Assembly (NCBI GenBank): GCA_001295775.1
Contig: LJIA01000001.1
Span: 434,001 to 498,000, forward strand
Length of the DNA: 64,000 nucleotides
Direction: 5' to 3'
Source: a beta proteobacterium AAP99
GTDB lineage: Bacteria > Pseudomonadota > Gammaproteobacteria > Burkholderiales > Burkholderiaceae_C
Shown here: positions 9,164 to 18,140 of the stretch, piece after piece
How positions within the stretch are numbered: the first letter of the stretch is position 1
Layout of the letters: every line of letters starts with the position of its first letter
Notes under the pieces: generated by a model
The model's input: the letters and a program-made list of their open reading frames with translations, nothing else
The model's database searches: none
Told to the model about the DNA's origin: nothing
Translations under genes and position numbers: made by a program

Positions 9164-9723
9164 GCCACGTGGCGGCGCCCCGGCGCATCCAGGTCGTTGG
9201 GCTGTCGGGCAGCGGCAAGACCACGCTGGGGCGTGCGCTGGCACGCGAGCTGGGTGTGACCTTCATCGATCTGGACGATCTGCACTGGGACCCGGGCTGG
9301 GTCGAAGTCCCGCCCGCCACGATGCGCGAGCGCCTGGCACCGCTGCTCGAGCAACCCGGCTTCGTGATCGCCGGCAACTACCGCAGCCGCACCTGGCCGC
9401 TGACGCTGCCGCTTCTGGACACCATGATCTGGCTTGATGTGTCGCTGCCGCGGCTCTTCGTGCGCGTGCTGCTGCGTTGCCTGCGCCGCGCATTCACACG
9501 CGAGCGTGTGTGCAACGGCAACGTGGAGAGTCTGGCGCGGACGTTCGCCAGCCGCGATTCCATCCTGCTCTGGGTGCTGACGCAGCATGCGCCGCGCCGC
9601 GTGGAAATGCAGCGCTTCATCACTCAGGAAAAGCCGCCCGGCTTGCGCGTGCTGCGCCTTGATCACCGCGCCAACGTGCAAGCCGTGGTGGAGCCCACTC
9701 CAAGCCCGGAAACCAGAAGCTAG
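9160..9723 (+). CDS. P-loop nucleotide kinase-like protein (adenylate kinase/topology-modulation type)
   Basis: A 187-residue P-loop protein. Walker A is GLSGSGKTTL near residue 15. FIDLDDLHWDPGW and FVIAGNYRS follow, as in proteins annotated as adenylate kinase-related or DNA topology modulation (FlaR-like) kinases. The Arg-rich centre (RCLRRAFTRERV) could be a lid. The substrate is unknown. Its start is fused by ATGA to the LytTR regulator gene, an odd but firm coupling. It is followed by a repeat-rich gap rather than by an obvious terminator. Confidence 0.75.
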   Translation: MSHVAAPRRIQVVGLSGSGKTTLGRALARELGVTFIDLDDLHWDPGWVEVPPATMRERLAPLLEQPGFVIAGNYRSRTWPLTLPLLDTMIWLDVSLPRLFVRVLLRCLRRAFTRERVCNGNVESLARTFASRDSILLWVLTQHAPRRVEMQRFITQEKPPGLRVLRLDHRANVQAVVEPTPSPETRS

Positions 9724-9730
9724 ATCCAGC

Positions 9731-9788
9731 ATTCATGCGCTTCTTCAGACCAAAATGGCTGAAGACGCCCGCCAGACAAGCGGAAAGC
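9731..9788 (-). repeat. Dispersed ~55-bp intergenic repeat, copy A
   Basis: On the minus strand it reads GCTTTCCGCTTGTCTGGCGG, then a CTTCAGCCATTTTGG core and GAAGAAGCGCATGAAT. It matches copies B, C, D and E and the partial copies F and G in this window. It sits directly after the P-loop gene and before the 121-bp inverted-repeat element. It lies outside any credible coding sequence. Confidence 0.8.
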
Positions 9789-9795
9789 ACTTTGG

Positions 9796-9916
9796 GGAAC
9801 TTCTAGAAACCGTAGCGAGCGTGCCAAGTTGCGTGTGAGGAGCGCAGACAGTACGAGCAGTACGGCGAGCACCGGAGCGCGCAAATTGGTCCGCGGATTA
9901 GGTTTCTAGAAGTTCC
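9796..9916. repeat. 121-bp element bounded by perfect 16-bp inverted repeats
   Basis: GGAACTTCTAGAAACC at 9796-9811 is matched by its exact reverse complement at 9901-9916. Each arm holds the palindrome TTCTAGAA. Inside, CCAAGTTGCG is loosely complementary to CGCAAATTGG, and GTAC-GAGCA-GTAC lies at the centre, so most of the element can fold into one long interrupted hairpin. There is no open frame. It could be a MITE-like element, a structured RNA or a protein-binding palindrome pair. Confidence 0.75.
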
Positions 9917-9931
9917 GTTCTGGATGCAGCC

Positions 9932-11059
9932 TCAGAATGCCTCCTCAAGCATCTGCCGGTAGTCCTGCGCGCTGGCAGTGCGCGGATTGGTGCCGTGGCA
10001 ATGGTCGCGCAGCGCGTTGGCGATCACGCCGTCGAAGTCCGCACGCTCCACGCCGATCGCTGCAAGCCCCGCAGGCATCTTTAGTGTCCTGTTGAGATCG
10101 GCAAAGGCCTGCGGTACTGCCGCTGCGGAGGCCACGCCGATCTCGCGTGCCAGGCGATCCATCTTGGTGCCGACCGCCGGTGTGTTGAAACGCAGCACCG
10201 TGGGCAGCAGCAGGGCGTTGAGGGTGCCGTGGTGCAGATGCCGGCCGGCAAGCCCGCCCAGCGCGTGCGCGAGCGAATGCACACAGCCCAGGCCCTTCTG
10301 GAAGGCCATGGCGCCCTGCATGCTGGCGCTCATCATCTGCCGGCGTGCCTCGCGGTCGCTGCCGTCTTTCACGGCGCGTTCGATATGCGCCAGGCCGCGC
10401 GCCAGACCGTCCAGCGCAATGCCTTCGGCGGGTGGATTGAAGGCAGGCGCCAGGTAGGTTTCCACGCAGTGCGCAATGGCGTCCATGCCGGTGGCGGCTG
10501 TGAGCCCGGCGGGCAGACCGAGGGTGAGTTCGGGGTCGAGAATGGCGACGCGCGGCACAAGATGCCAGCTGTGAAAGCCGAGCTTGCGGCCGTCTTCCAC
10601 GATCAGGATGCTGCCGCGCGCGACCTCGCTGCCGGTGCCGGCGGTGGTCGGGATCGCGATCAGCGGTGCGGCTTGCGCAGTGATCTTCGGGCTGCCGCCC
10701 TCGATGGTGGCGTAGTTGACCAGTCGCCCCGGGTGCGTGGCCATGATCGCGACGCCCTTCGCGCAGTCGATGCTCGATCCACCGCCGAAGGCGATCAACC
10801 CATCGCAGCCCTGTGCCTTGTAGAGCGCGGTGGCGGCCATGACCGCCGCCTCCGTCGGATTGCCCGGCGTGCCATCGAACACGGCGTGAGGCAAGGCGCT
10901 GAGCGCGGCAAGCAGCCGATCCAGCAGGCCCGCGGCGCGAATACCCGCATCGGTCACGACGAGCGGTTTGGTGATGCCCGCGGCAGCCAGTTCGCCGGGC
11001 AGCAGCGACAGACTGCCAAAGTCAAACTGCACGCGGGTGATGTAACGGATCTCGGGCAT
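9932..11059 (-). CDS. Iron-containing alcohol dehydrogenase
   Basis: A 375-residue NAD(P)-dependent group III alcohol dehydrogenase. The GGSSIDCAKG loop binds the nucleotide. The iron ligands are visible: Asp and His in TGMDAIAHCVETYL, His in LGCVHSLAHALGG, and His in HLHHGTLNALLLP. The chosen start (MPEIRYITR) follows GGAGACCCC, while an ATG 11 codons upstream lacks a ribosome site. The family covers alcohol, lactaldehyde, butanol and maleylacetate reductases; the substrate is unresolved. It is the last gene on this minus-strand group and is separated from ppiC by a terminator. Confidence 0.92.
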   Translation of the reverse strand: MPEIRYITRVQFDFGSLSLLPGELAAAGITKPLVVTDAGIRAAGLLDRLLAALSALPHAVFDGTPGNPTEAAVMAATALYKAQGCDGLIAFGGGSSIDCAKGVAIMATHPGRLVNYATIEGGSPKITAQAAPLIAIPTTAGTGSEVARGSILIVEDGRKLGFHSWHLVPRVAILDPELTLGLPAGLTAATGMDAIAHCVETYLAPAFNPPAEGIALDGLARGLAHIERAVKDGSDREARRQMMSASMQGAMAFQKGLGCVHSLAHALGGLAGRHLHHGTLNALLLPTVLRFNTPAVGTKMDRLAREIGVASAAAVPQAFADLNRTLKMPAGLAAIGVERADFDGVIANALRDHCHGTNPRTASAQDYRQMLEEAF

Positions 11060-11097
11060 GGGGTCTCCGTGGTCAGCCGTGCAGGTGCCCAAATGAA

Positions 11098-11121
11098 CAA
11101 GGGCACCCGAAGGTGCCCTTG
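11098..11121 (-). terminator. Intrinsic terminator downstream of the parvulin gene
   Basis: A perfect 10-bp stem CAAGGGCACC/GGTGCCCTTG (11098-11107 and 11112-11121) with a 4-nt loop. On the minus strand it is followed by TTCATTT, so it should end transcripts of the peptidyl-prolyl isomerase gene. Confidence 0.75.
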
Positions 11122-11180
11122 ATTGTGCTGCGCGCGCTGCGGCCAGTGAACCCGTCGCGGCGCGTGGCCAGAAACTTGCC

Positions 11181-11948
11181 TTACTCGACCTTGGCCTTCT
11201 TGGTCAGGTCTTCCTGGAAAGCGCGCAGCTTCTGCTGCTGAACCATCTCGGTCAGCTGAGGACGCACCTGATCCAGCGGCGGGAACTGGGCCTGACGGGT
11301 GTCTTCGAGACGGATCACATGCCATCCGAACTGCGTCTTGACGGGGGTCTTGGTGGTCTCACCCTTCTTGAGCGCAGTCATGGCCTTGGTGAACTCGGGC
11401 ACGTAGGCATCGGCCGGGGCCCAATCCAGGTCGCCACCATTGGCTGCGGAGCCCGGATCCTTGCTCTGCTTGGCGAGGGCTTCAAACTTCTGGCCCTTGG
11501 CGAGGTCGGCGATGATCTTCCTGGCCTGTTCTTCCTTCTCGACCAGGATGTGGCGAGCGCGGTACTCGGTGCCGCTGGCCTGCTTCTTCTGCTCGTCGTA
11601 GGCGGCCTGGATTTCAGCGTCGCTCGGCGGGTTGGACTTCACCACATCCTGCACCAGAGCGCGGATCAGCAGCTGCTGGCGCATGGTGTCCATCTGCAGC
11701 TTGAAATCCGGCGTGTCGGTCAGGCCGCGGCGTTCGGCTTCCTGAGACAGGATCTCGCGGTTCACCAGTTCCTGGCGAACCATGCTGCGCAGCTCGGGGG
11801 TGTCTTTCTGACCTTGCGAAGTGACCTGCTTCATCATCGCGTCGACGCGCGAGGAGGGGATGGGCTTGCCGTTGACGATGGCCGCGTTCTGGGCAAGTGC
11901 GGCAAAGCTGAAACCAGCGACCAGAGCCGCGGCGAACACTTTCTTCAT
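11181..11948 (-). CDS. Periplasmic parvulin-type peptidyl-prolyl cis-trans isomerase
   Basis: A 255-residue exported foldase. The chosen start gives a signal peptide (MKKVFAAALVAGFSFAALAQ) and a GAGGGA site; the longer reading adds 12 residues without support. The N-terminal helical chaperone part (about 20-130) is SurA/PrsA-like. The parvulin domain (about 135-230) has RARHILVEKEEQA, ANGGDLDWAPADAYVPEF and FGWHVIRLED. It follows bolA on the minus strand in the common Burkholderiales order yciB-bolA-ppiC. It probably assists folding of periplasmic and outer-membrane proteins. Confidence 0.92.
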   Translation of the reverse strand: MKKVFAAALVAGFSFAALAQNAAIVNGKPIPSSRVDAMMKQVTSQGQKDTPELRSMVRQELVNREILSQEAERRGLTDTPDFKLQMDTMRQQLLIRALVQDVVKSNPPSDAEIQAAYDEQKKQASGTEYRARHILVEKEEQARKIIADLAKGQKFEALAKQSKDPGSAANGGDLDWAPADAYVPEFTKAMTALKKGETTKTPVKTQFGWHVIRLEDTRQAQFPPLDQVRPQLTEMVQQQKLRAFQEDLTKKAKVE

Positions 11949-12018
11949 GGAGTCCCTCGTGAAATGTTGATCGGCGTGAACCACACAGCGCCGGATCAGG
12001 CGTCCGATCAGGCCTGAA

Positions 12019-12300
12019 CTACTCGGCTGGCACCGCGGTTTCGAGGGCCAGCGCGTGGACTGGATGAGGCATCAGATCGGCGACGGCATCATACACAAGG
12101 CGATGTTGCTGAACGCGGGTTTTCCCTCGGAAACATGCCGCTACAACTCGCGCGTGGTAGTGCCGTGCGCCACCCTGCGAACCTGCATGCCCGGCATGCA
12201 GATGACTCTGATCCGTGATGACAAGTTCCATCGGCGCGAGTGCGGCAGCGAGTCGGTTGCGCAGCTGTGCCGTCAGCGGGTGTTCAGGAAGCTCGCTCAT
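12019..12300 (-). CDS. bolA: BolA family protein
   Basis: A 93-residue protein with the BolA signature: DQSHLHAGHAG, then HYHARVVAACFRGKTRVQQHRLVYDAV and a terminal HPVHALALETAVP. BolA proteins pair with monothiol glutaredoxins in Fe-S trafficking or act in the stress response. No typical cysteine-type reductase motif is present, so it belongs to the BolA rather than the SufE side. Its start codon overlaps the yciB stop (TGATG), so translation is coupled. Confidence 0.92.
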   Translation of the reverse strand: MSELPEHPLTAQLRNRLAAALAPMELVITDQSHLHAGHAGSQGGARHYHARVVAACFRGKTRVQQHRLVYDAVADLMPHPVHALALETAVPAE

Positions 12301-12860
12301 CAGGAGCCCTTGGACTCGGCCGGCGGCGGCTCATCGAGCTTGATGTGCCGACTCACATAGATCGCCACCACGACCGTGAACGCGATGATCGCGCCAGTGA
12401 TGCCCCAGGTGCGCCAATAGACCCAGGTTTCGGTCGGGTAGTTGAGCGCGACGTAGGCATTGGCGGCAGCCAGGCCCGAAAAGAAGATGCACCACATCTG
12501 CAGCAGGCGGAGCCAGACGCCATCGGCCAGTTCCAGCTGCGCACCGAGCAACCACTTGAGCAGGTTGCGTCTGAAGCCGTACTGGCCGATCAGCAGCGCA
12601 CTGGCTGCGAGCAGATACAGCACCGTGGGCTTCCACTTGATGAAGCGCTCGTCATGCAGCGCAATGGTCAGGCCGCCGAAGAGCACGATCACGATCAACG
12701 ACAACCAGAGCAGCGGCTGGATCTTCTGCTTGGTCAGCTTCATGTACAGCACGACGAGCGCGGTGACCGCGATCCCGAGCTTGGTGGCGAAGTAGATGTC
12801 GCCCAGCTTGAAACCGACAAAGAAGGCGATGGCGGGCAGGAAATCGATCAGAGCTTTCAA
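12300..12860 (-). CDS. yciB: Septation protein A / YciB family inner-membrane protein
   Basis: A 186-residue integral membrane protein with five or six hydrophobic segments. The family start MKALIDFLPAIAFFVGFKLGDIYFAT and the internal KWKPTVLYLLAA are diagnostic of YciB (IspA/IspZ family). Members influence cell division and envelope synthesis. It lies between msrB and bolA with the usual short spacing. Confidence 0.95.
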   Translation of the reverse strand: MKALIDFLPAIAFFVGFKLGDIYFATKLGIAVTALVVLYMKLTKQKIQPLLWLSLIVIVLFGGLTIALHDERFIKWKPTVLYLLAASALLIGQYGFRRNLLKWLLGAQLELADGVWLRLLQMWCIFFSGLAAANAYVALNYPTETWVYWRTWGITGAIIAFTVVVAIYVSRHIKLDEPPPAESKGS

Positions 12861-12920
12861 GAGCTGACTTTCGTGGCGATGGGAGCCGCAGCGGCGCCAG
12901 GCTGACGCGTGAAGACGCGC

Positions 12921-13322
12921 CTATTCGGTGGCGCCGGCGCGGAAAGTGAGAGCGTAGCCGTTGATGCAATAGCGCAGGCCGGTGGGCGGCGGGCCGTCCT
13001 CGAACACATGCCCCAAGTGCGCGTCGCAGACATTGCAACGGATCTCGGTGCGCACCATGCCGTGCGAGTGATCGGCGATCTCGCGCACGTTCTCCGGATT
13101 GAGTGCCTTGAAGTAGCTCGGCCAGCCGCAGCCGGAATCAAACTTGGTGTCGCTGGCAAACAGCGCCGTGCCGCAGCACACGCAGTCATAGATGCCATGC
13201 TCATGGCTGTTCCAGAAGCGCCCAGTGAAGGCGCGCTCGGTGGCGGCTTCACGTGTGATGGCGTACTCGATGGGAGACAGCAGGGCACGCCACTCGGCTT
13301 CGGTTTTGGTGACCTTTTTCAT
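12921..13322 (-). CDS. msrB: Peptide-methionine (R)-S-oxide reductase MsrB
   Basis: A 133-residue MsrB that reduces methionine-R-sulfoxide in proteins. Two CxxC pairs bind structural zinc (CVCCG and CNVCD). The substrate region is [24 protein letters not shown] and [10 protein letters not shown], with the catalytic Cys in RYCIN. The usual NS after the catalytic Cys is NG here. It has no signal peptide, so it is cytoplasmic. The gene follows selO on the same strand with a 21-base gap, pairing two redox-linked functions. Confidence 0.95.
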   Translation of the reverse strand: MKKVTKTEAEWRALLSPIEYAITREAATERAFTGRFWNSHEHGIYDCVCCGTALFASDTKFDSGCGWPSYFKALNPENVREIADHSHGMVRTEIRCNVCDAHLGHVFEDGPPPTGLRYCINGYALTFRAGATE

Positions 13323-13343
13323 CTTTGGCTCCGATAACTGACA

Positions 13344-14873
13344 CTAGGACGAACAGCTCACTTCGAGCGAGCCGGCCCAATCCGGCGGCATTGCTGCGTA
13401 GGCCTCATGTTCAGGCTGTTCGTCGTATGGGGCGGCCAAAACTTTCAGCAGGCGTGCGACTTCGCTGTCGTCGCGTTCATCCGCGCTCTTGCGGATCGCG
13501 GTCTCGGCCAGATGGTTGCGCAGCACGAACTTCGGGTTCACGCGCTTCATGGCGGTTGCTCGCTCGGCGTCAACGCTGCCTTCGCTGCGCAGGCGTTCGC
13601 GGTAGGTCGCGGCCCACGCATCGAATGCGGCGCGGTCGATGAACAGATCGCGGATCGGCGCGTCGGCCGATTGATCGTCCAGCTTCAGCTCCGCAAGCCG
13701 GCGAAAGAAGATCGTGAAGTCCGGGTGGTTGCGGTGCATCAGCTCCAGCAGCTGCGTGAGCAGCTGCGCGTCGCCTTCCTGCCAGCTCTTGAGCCCAAGC
13801 TTGTGCTGGAACGCCGCGCTGAAGGCAGACTCGAAGCGATCCACGTAGTGCTGTACCGCAGCCTTGGCTTCGTCCACGTCGCCGATAAGCGGCAGAAGGG
13901 CCTCCGCCAGCGCGGCGATGTTCCAGTGTCCGATGGCGGGCTGGTTGTGATACGCGTAACGGCCCTGGTGGTCGCTGTGATTGCAGATGTGTCCGGCGTC
14001 AAAGCCGTCCATGAAACCAAAGGGGCCGTAGTCCAGCGTCAGCCCGAGGATGCTCATGTTGTCGGTGTTCATCACGCCGTGCATGAAGCCCACAGCCTGC
14101 CACTGCGCGATCATGTCTGCCGTACGTCCCGCCACGTCCTTGAACAGCGCGGCGTAGGGGTTGGCGGCGCCACGCGCCTCGGGTCGGTAGGTGTCGATCG
14201 TGAAGTCCGCCAGCGCGCGCAATGCATCGTGCTGCTTGCGGCTCGAGAAGTGCTCGAAATGGCCAAAGCGGATGAAGCTGGGCGCAACGCGGAGCACCAC
14301 GGCGGCGGTTTCGACGTTCTCGCGGATCACCGGGTCATCGGTGCCCACCACGCCCAGCGCACGGGTCGTCGGAATGCCCAGGCCGGCCATGGCTTCGCTG
14401 CACAGGAATTCGCGAATCGAGCTGCGCAGCACGGCGCGGCCATCGCCCATGCGGGAGTAGGGTGTCTTGCCGGAGCCCTTGAGCTGCAGCTCATAGTGCT
14501 GACCATCCGCACCCCGCACCTCACCCAGCATCAGTGCGCGGCCATCACCCAGCTGGCCCGCCCAGACACCGAACTGATGCCCTGAGTACACGGTCGCAAG
14601 CGGCGCACCAGAAAGGGGTACCGCGCGTCCAGCAAGGATCTCCAGCCAATTTGCCTTGGAAAGGCGCATGGATGCTGGATCCAGCATTTGCGCCACCGCA
14701 TCGGAGAAGCCAACCCAGCGTGCCGGCTGAGCCAGCGGCTGCGGCTGCAGGCGGGTGAAGAAGGCTTCGCCCAGAGCCGCAAATCGGTTGGTGAAGGGCA
14801 GGCCGGTATCGAGTTCTGGCAGGCCGCCTGCCGGCACGCCACGTTGCAGCGCAGATTGGAAGGGAGCATTCAT
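13344..14873 (-). CDS. selO: SelO/YdiU family protein adenylyltransferase (pseudokinase fold)
   Basis: A 509-residue SelO homologue. SelO proteins have an inverted kinase fold and transfer AMP to Ser, Thr or Tyr of target proteins, including redox proteins. Seen here are [17 protein letters not shown], the nucleotide-binding stretch [20 protein letters not shown] and [19 protein letters not shown] with the metal Asp. The C-terminus is SCSS, matching the conserved Cys (selenocysteine in eukaryotes) three residues from the end. It is divergent from the acyl-CoA ligase and upstream of msrB. Confidence 0.95.
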   Translation of the reverse strand: MNAPFQSALQRGVPAGGLPELDTGLPFTNRFAALGEAFFTRLQPQPLAQPARWVGFSDAVAQMLDPASMRLSKANWLEILAGRAVPLSGAPLATVYSGHQFGVWAGQLGDGRALMLGEVRGADGQHYELQLKGSGKTPYSRMGDGRAVLRSSIREFLCSEAMAGLGIPTTRALGVVGTDDPVIRENVETAAVVLRVAPSFIRFGHFEHFSSRKQHDALRALADFTIDTYRPEARGAANPYAALFKDVAGRTADMIAQWQAVGFMHGVMNTDNMSILGLTLDYGPFGFMDGFDAGHICNHSDHQGRYAYHNQPAIGHWNIAALAEALLPLIGDVDEAKAAVQHYVDRFESAFSAAFQHKLGLKSWQEGDAQLLTQLLELMHRNHPDFTIFFRRLAELKLDDQSADAPIRDLFIDRAAFDAWAATYRERLRSEGSVDAERATAMKRVNPKFVLRNHLAETAIRKSADERDDSEVARLLKVLAAPYDEQPEHEAYAAMPPDWAGSLEVSCSS

Positions 14874-14968
14874 ATGGGCTACTTTCGGCCGGATTTTAGG
14901 TGGCTGCGCTCCCGGCGGAGATCAGGGTACTGCGCGCAAGACCCCACAGAAACCAAGGAGACTGGACG

Positions 14969-16597
14969 ATGCTGCACGGGCTGATGATGGACGCGCCCCT
15001 CACGATTTCAAGCCTGATCGAGCACGCTGCAAGGCATCACGGCGAAGGCGAAATCGTTTCGCGCGGGACGGAGGGCGTGATCCGCCGCAAGACCTGGGCG
15101 CAGATCCGCAGCCGCGCCAAGCAGGTCGCCAACGTGCTCACGCAGATGGGCGTGAAGCCCGGTGATCGCGTGGCCACGCTGGCCTGGAACACCGATCGGC
15201 ATCTGGAGCTGTACTTCGGCGTCTCCGGCATGGGGGCGGTGCTTCACACCATCAACCCGCGCCTGCACCCCGAGCAGATCGCATGGATCGCCAACCATGC
15301 CGAAGACACCGTGCTGTTCTTCGACAGCACCTTCCTGCCGATCGTCAAGGCGATGGCTTCGCACGCCAAGACCCTGCGCCACCTGGTCATGCTGACCGAC
15401 GCAGCGCACATGCCGGCTGACAGCGACCTGAATCTCCAGTGTTACGAGACCCTGCTGGGCGCCGCCTCCGAGGCGTTTGACTGGCCTGTCATCGATGAGC
15501 AGGCCGCATCCAGCATGTGCTACACGAGCGGCACCACCGGCCACCCCAAGGGCGTGCTTTACAGCCATCGCTCCACGCTGCTGCACACCTATGGCGTGTG
15601 CATGCCGGACTCGCTGAACATCAGCGCTCGTGACAGCCTGCTGCCCGTGGTCCCCATGTTCCATGTGAATGCCTGGGGCCTGCCGTATGCGGCAGCCGCC
15701 ACGGGCTGCAAGCTCGTCATGCCCGGCCCCGGGCTGGATGGCAAGAGCCTGCATGAGCTGTTTGAAGCGGAGGGCGTGACCATATCCGCTGGTGTGCCGA
15801 CGGTCTGGCTCGGGCTGCTCAACCACATGCGCGAGCACGGGCTGAAGTTCTCGACGATGAAGCGCACAGTGATCGGCGGCTCCACCTGCCCGCCGGTGAT
15901 GCTGCGCAGCTTCGAGCTCGACTATGGCGTGCAGGTGCTGCATGCCTGGGGCATGACGGAGATGAGCCCGCTGGGCACGAGCTGCACGTTCAAGCGCCAG
16001 CACATGGTCCAGGACCGTGAGACGCAGTTTGCGGTGCAGTTCAAGCAGGGGCGAACCGTTTTTGGTGTGGACATGCGCATCGTCAACGACGCTGGCGAGT
16101 CCTTGCCCTGGGATGGCACGACCAGCGGGCACCTGCAGGTGCGCGGCCCGTGGGTGCTCAAGAGCTACTTCAAGAACGAAGGCGGCGATCCGCTCACGCC
16201 CGACGGCTGGTTCCCCACGGGCGATGTGGCCACCATCGATCCCGAGGGCTACATGCAGATCACCGACCGCAGCAAGGACGTCATCAAGAGCGGCGGCGAG
16301 TGGATCAGCTCGATCGACCTGGAAAACATCGCCATGAGCCACCCCGCGGTGGCCATGGCGGCCTGCATCGGCGTGCCGCACCCCAAGTGGGACGAGCGCC
16401 CCCTGCTGCTGGTCGTCAAGCGGCAGGGTCAGGAGGTGAGCAAGGCCGAATTGCTCGCACACTTCGACGGCAAGATTGCCAAGTGGTGGATGCCTGACGA
16501 GGTGCTGTTCATCGACGCCATTCCGCTCGGTGCCACTGGCAAGATGCTGAAGACCAGGCTGCGCGAGCAGTACGGCCACACGCCGCTGCCGGCATGA
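14969..16597 (+). CDS. Fatty acid/carboxylic acid-CoA ligase (AMP-forming)
   Basis: A 542-residue ANL-superfamily ligase that activates a carboxylic acid with ATP and CoA. The P-loop is [16 protein letters not shown]. The A5 motif is [33 protein letters not shown] forms the hinge, and the C-terminal Lys is in [11 protein letters not shown]. The chosen start has AAGGAG nine bases upstream; a longer reading begins inside the divergent promoter. The sequence looks like the medium/long-chain FadD-like subgroup. It opens a region encoding an ABC transporter and beta-oxidation enzymes, so it probably activates the imported acid. Confidence 0.92.
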   Translation: MLHGLMMDAPLTISSLIEHAARHHGEGEIVSRGTEGVIRRKTWAQIRSRAKQVANVLTQMGVKPGDRVATLAWNTDRHLELYFGVSGMGAVLHTINPRLHPEQIAWIANHAEDTVLFFDSTFLPIVKAMASHAKTLRHLVMLTDAAHMPADSDLNLQCYETLLGAASEAFDWPVIDEQAASSMCYTSGTTGHPKGVLYSHRSTLLHTYGVCMPDSLNISARDSLLPVVPMFHVNAWGLPYAAAATGCKLVMPGPGLDGKSLHELFEAEGVTISAGVPTVWLGLLNHMREHGLKFSTMKRTVIGGSTCPPVMLRSFELDYGVQVLHAWGMTEMSPLGTSCTFKRQHMVQDRETQFAVQFKQGRTVFGVDMRIVNDAGESLPWDGTTSGHLQVRGPWVLKSYFKNEGGDPLTPDGWFPTGDVATIDPEGYMQITDRSKDVIKSGGEWISSIDLENIAMSHPAVAMAACIGVPHPKWDERPLLLVVKRQGQEVSKAELLAHFDGKIAKWWMPDEVLFIDAIPLGATGKMLKTRLREQYGHTPLPA

Positions 16598-16753
16598 ACG
16601 CTGCGTAGGCGGGTCGACTGTTGTTTCCACCCCGCTTTAGGGAAACCCCGACACCTGCTTGGATTGAATGCTGCGCTGCGGTTTACCTACATTCGGCGGT
16701 ACCCAAGGGTTGCCCCGGAGCATGGGGCCAGAGATCACAACAAGGAGACATGT

Positions 16754-18010
16754 ATGCGCAATCTGCGCTTGAAGACGCTGGCAGCAGTCACGCTGGTCAC
16801 GGGTTCGATGCTTGCGGGCAGTGCCTTCGCCCAGACCAAGGTCCGGATCGCATTCATCGACCCGCTCTCCGGCCCCTTCGCGCCGGTGGGGCAGAACCAG
16901 CTCAAGAGCTGGCAGACCGTCGCCGAACTCGCCAACCAGCAGAAGTGGGCGCCGGGCTATGAGTTCGAAGTCGTGGGCTTTGACAACAAGACCAGCCCGC
17001 AGGAAAGCCTCACCGTGCTGCGCACCGCGATCGACCAGGGCTTCCGTTACGTGGCTCAGGGCAACGGCTCCAGCGTGGCGATTGCGCTGTCCGATGCCAT
17101 CAGCAAGCACAACGAGCGCAATCCGGGCAAGGAACTCGTCTTCCTGAACTATGCCGCCATCGACCCCGTCCTGACGAACGCGCAGTGCAGCTTCTGGCAC
17201 TTCCGCTTCGATGCGAACGTGGACCAGAAGATGGAGGCGCTCACGACCTACATGCAGAACCGCAAGGAGATCAAGAGCGTCTACCTGATCAACCAGAACT
17301 ACTCGTTCGGTCAGCAGGTTGCGCGCTCGGCCAAGGACATGCTCTCGCGCAAGCGCCCGGACGTGAAGATCGCCGGTGAGGACCTGCATCCTCTGGGCCA
17401 GGTCCGCGATTTTTCGCCCTACGTGGCGAAGATCCAGCAATCCGGCGCGGACACGGTCATCACCGGCAACTGGGGCACCGACCTCGCGCTGCTGATCAAG
17501 GCCGCCAATGACGCCGGCTTGAAGGCCAACTTCTACACCTACTACGCCGGTACCACAGGTGTGCCCACAGCCATGGGCGCCACGGGCGCTGACCGCGTGC
17601 GCATGGTGTCCTACTGGCATCCGAACGAAGCCACCTTCAAGGGCGCAGACGTCGTCAAGCGCATGAAGGACAAGTTCAAGGACGACTACTACTCCATGGC
17701 CACGTTCAGTGCCATCCGCATGATGGCCGACAGCATCAATGCCTCCAAGAGCGCCGACCCGGTCAAGGTGGCTTTCGCCATGGCCGGCCGCAAGAGCCAG
17801 AGCCTGAACGGCGAGATCGAGATGCGCGCCATGGACCATCAGCTGCAGCAGCCGCTGGTGATCGCCACCTGGGCCAAGGTCGATGGCAAGGCCGTGAAGA
17901 TCGACCAGGAGAACACCGGCTTTGGCTGGCGTACCGAGTCCGTGCAGCCGGCCTTTGTGGGTGTGCAGCCGTCGTCGTGCCAGATGAAGCGTCCGGCCCA
18001 GCCCAAGTAA
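16754..18010 (+). CDS. Branched-chain amino acid-type ABC transporter substrate-binding protein
   Basis: A 418-residue LivK-family periplasmic binding protein. The start has AAGGAG upstream and yields a signal peptide ending AGSAFAQ. The mature part begins TKVRIAFIDPLSGPFAPVGQNQ, typical of Peripla_BP_6. It contains VYLINQNYSFGQQVA and TYYAGTTGVPTAMG. Because the neighbours are an acyl-CoA ligase and beta-oxidation genes, the ligand may be a fatty, aromatic or dicarboxylic acid rather than leucine; this is inferred from context. A strong terminator follows, so the binding protein can be made in excess over the membrane subunits. Confidence 0.92.
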   Translation: MRNLRLKTLAAVTLVTGSMLAGSAFAQTKVRIAFIDPLSGPFAPVGQNQLKSWQTVAELANQQKWAPGYEFEVVGFDNKTSPQESLTVLRTAIDQGFRYVAQGNGSSVAIALSDAISKHNERNPGKELVFLNYAAIDPVLTNAQCSFWHFRFDANVDQKMEALTTYMQNRKEIKSVYLINQNYSFGQQVARSAKDMLSRKRPDVKIAGEDLHPLGQVRDFSPYVAKIQQSGADTVITGNWGTDLALLIKAANDAGLKANFYTYYAGTTGVPTAMGATGADRVRMVSYWHPNEATFKGADVVKRMKDKFKDDYYSMATFSAIRMMADSINASKSADPVKVAFAMAGRKSQSLNGEIEMRAMDHQLQQPLVIATWAKVDGKAVKIDQENTGFGWRTESVQPAFVGVQPSSCQMKRPAQPK

Positions 18011-18025
18011 GTCATGCTCAAGCAC

Positions 18026-18059
18026 AAGCCGCGGAAGTATCTTTCCGCGGCTTTTGTTT
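18026..18059 (+). terminator. Intrinsic terminator/attenuator after the substrate-binding protein gene
   Basis: A perfect 11-bp stem AAGCCGCGGAA/TTCCGCGGCTT (18026-18036 and 18043-18053) is followed by TTGTTTG. It separates the binding-protein gene from the permease genes, a common arrangement for setting subunit ratios. Confidence 0.8.
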
Positions 18060-18071
18060 GGCTGAAAATCT

Positions 18072-18081
18072 AACGATCGTT
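18072..18081. promoter_or_regulatory. Perfect palindrome AACGATCGTT upstream of the permease operon
   Basis: The 10-bp perfect palindrome lies 60 bases before the first permease gene. It resembles the operators of TetR-type acyl-CoA regulators, which often carry CGAACG/CGTTCG half-sites. A similar but imperfect site occurs at 22142. Which regulator binds is unknown. Confidence 0.4.
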
Positions 18082-18140
18082 CGCATTCTCAATCGCTACC
18101 CAGCGGCGTGAGCCAACGGCCGCTTTCCTACTGAGCCTGC

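Noticed and set aside
15008-16630. 540-codon open frame antisense to the acyl-CoA ligase
   Set aside because: Shadow of a clear ANL ligase; product is His/Asp/Gly rich with no motif.
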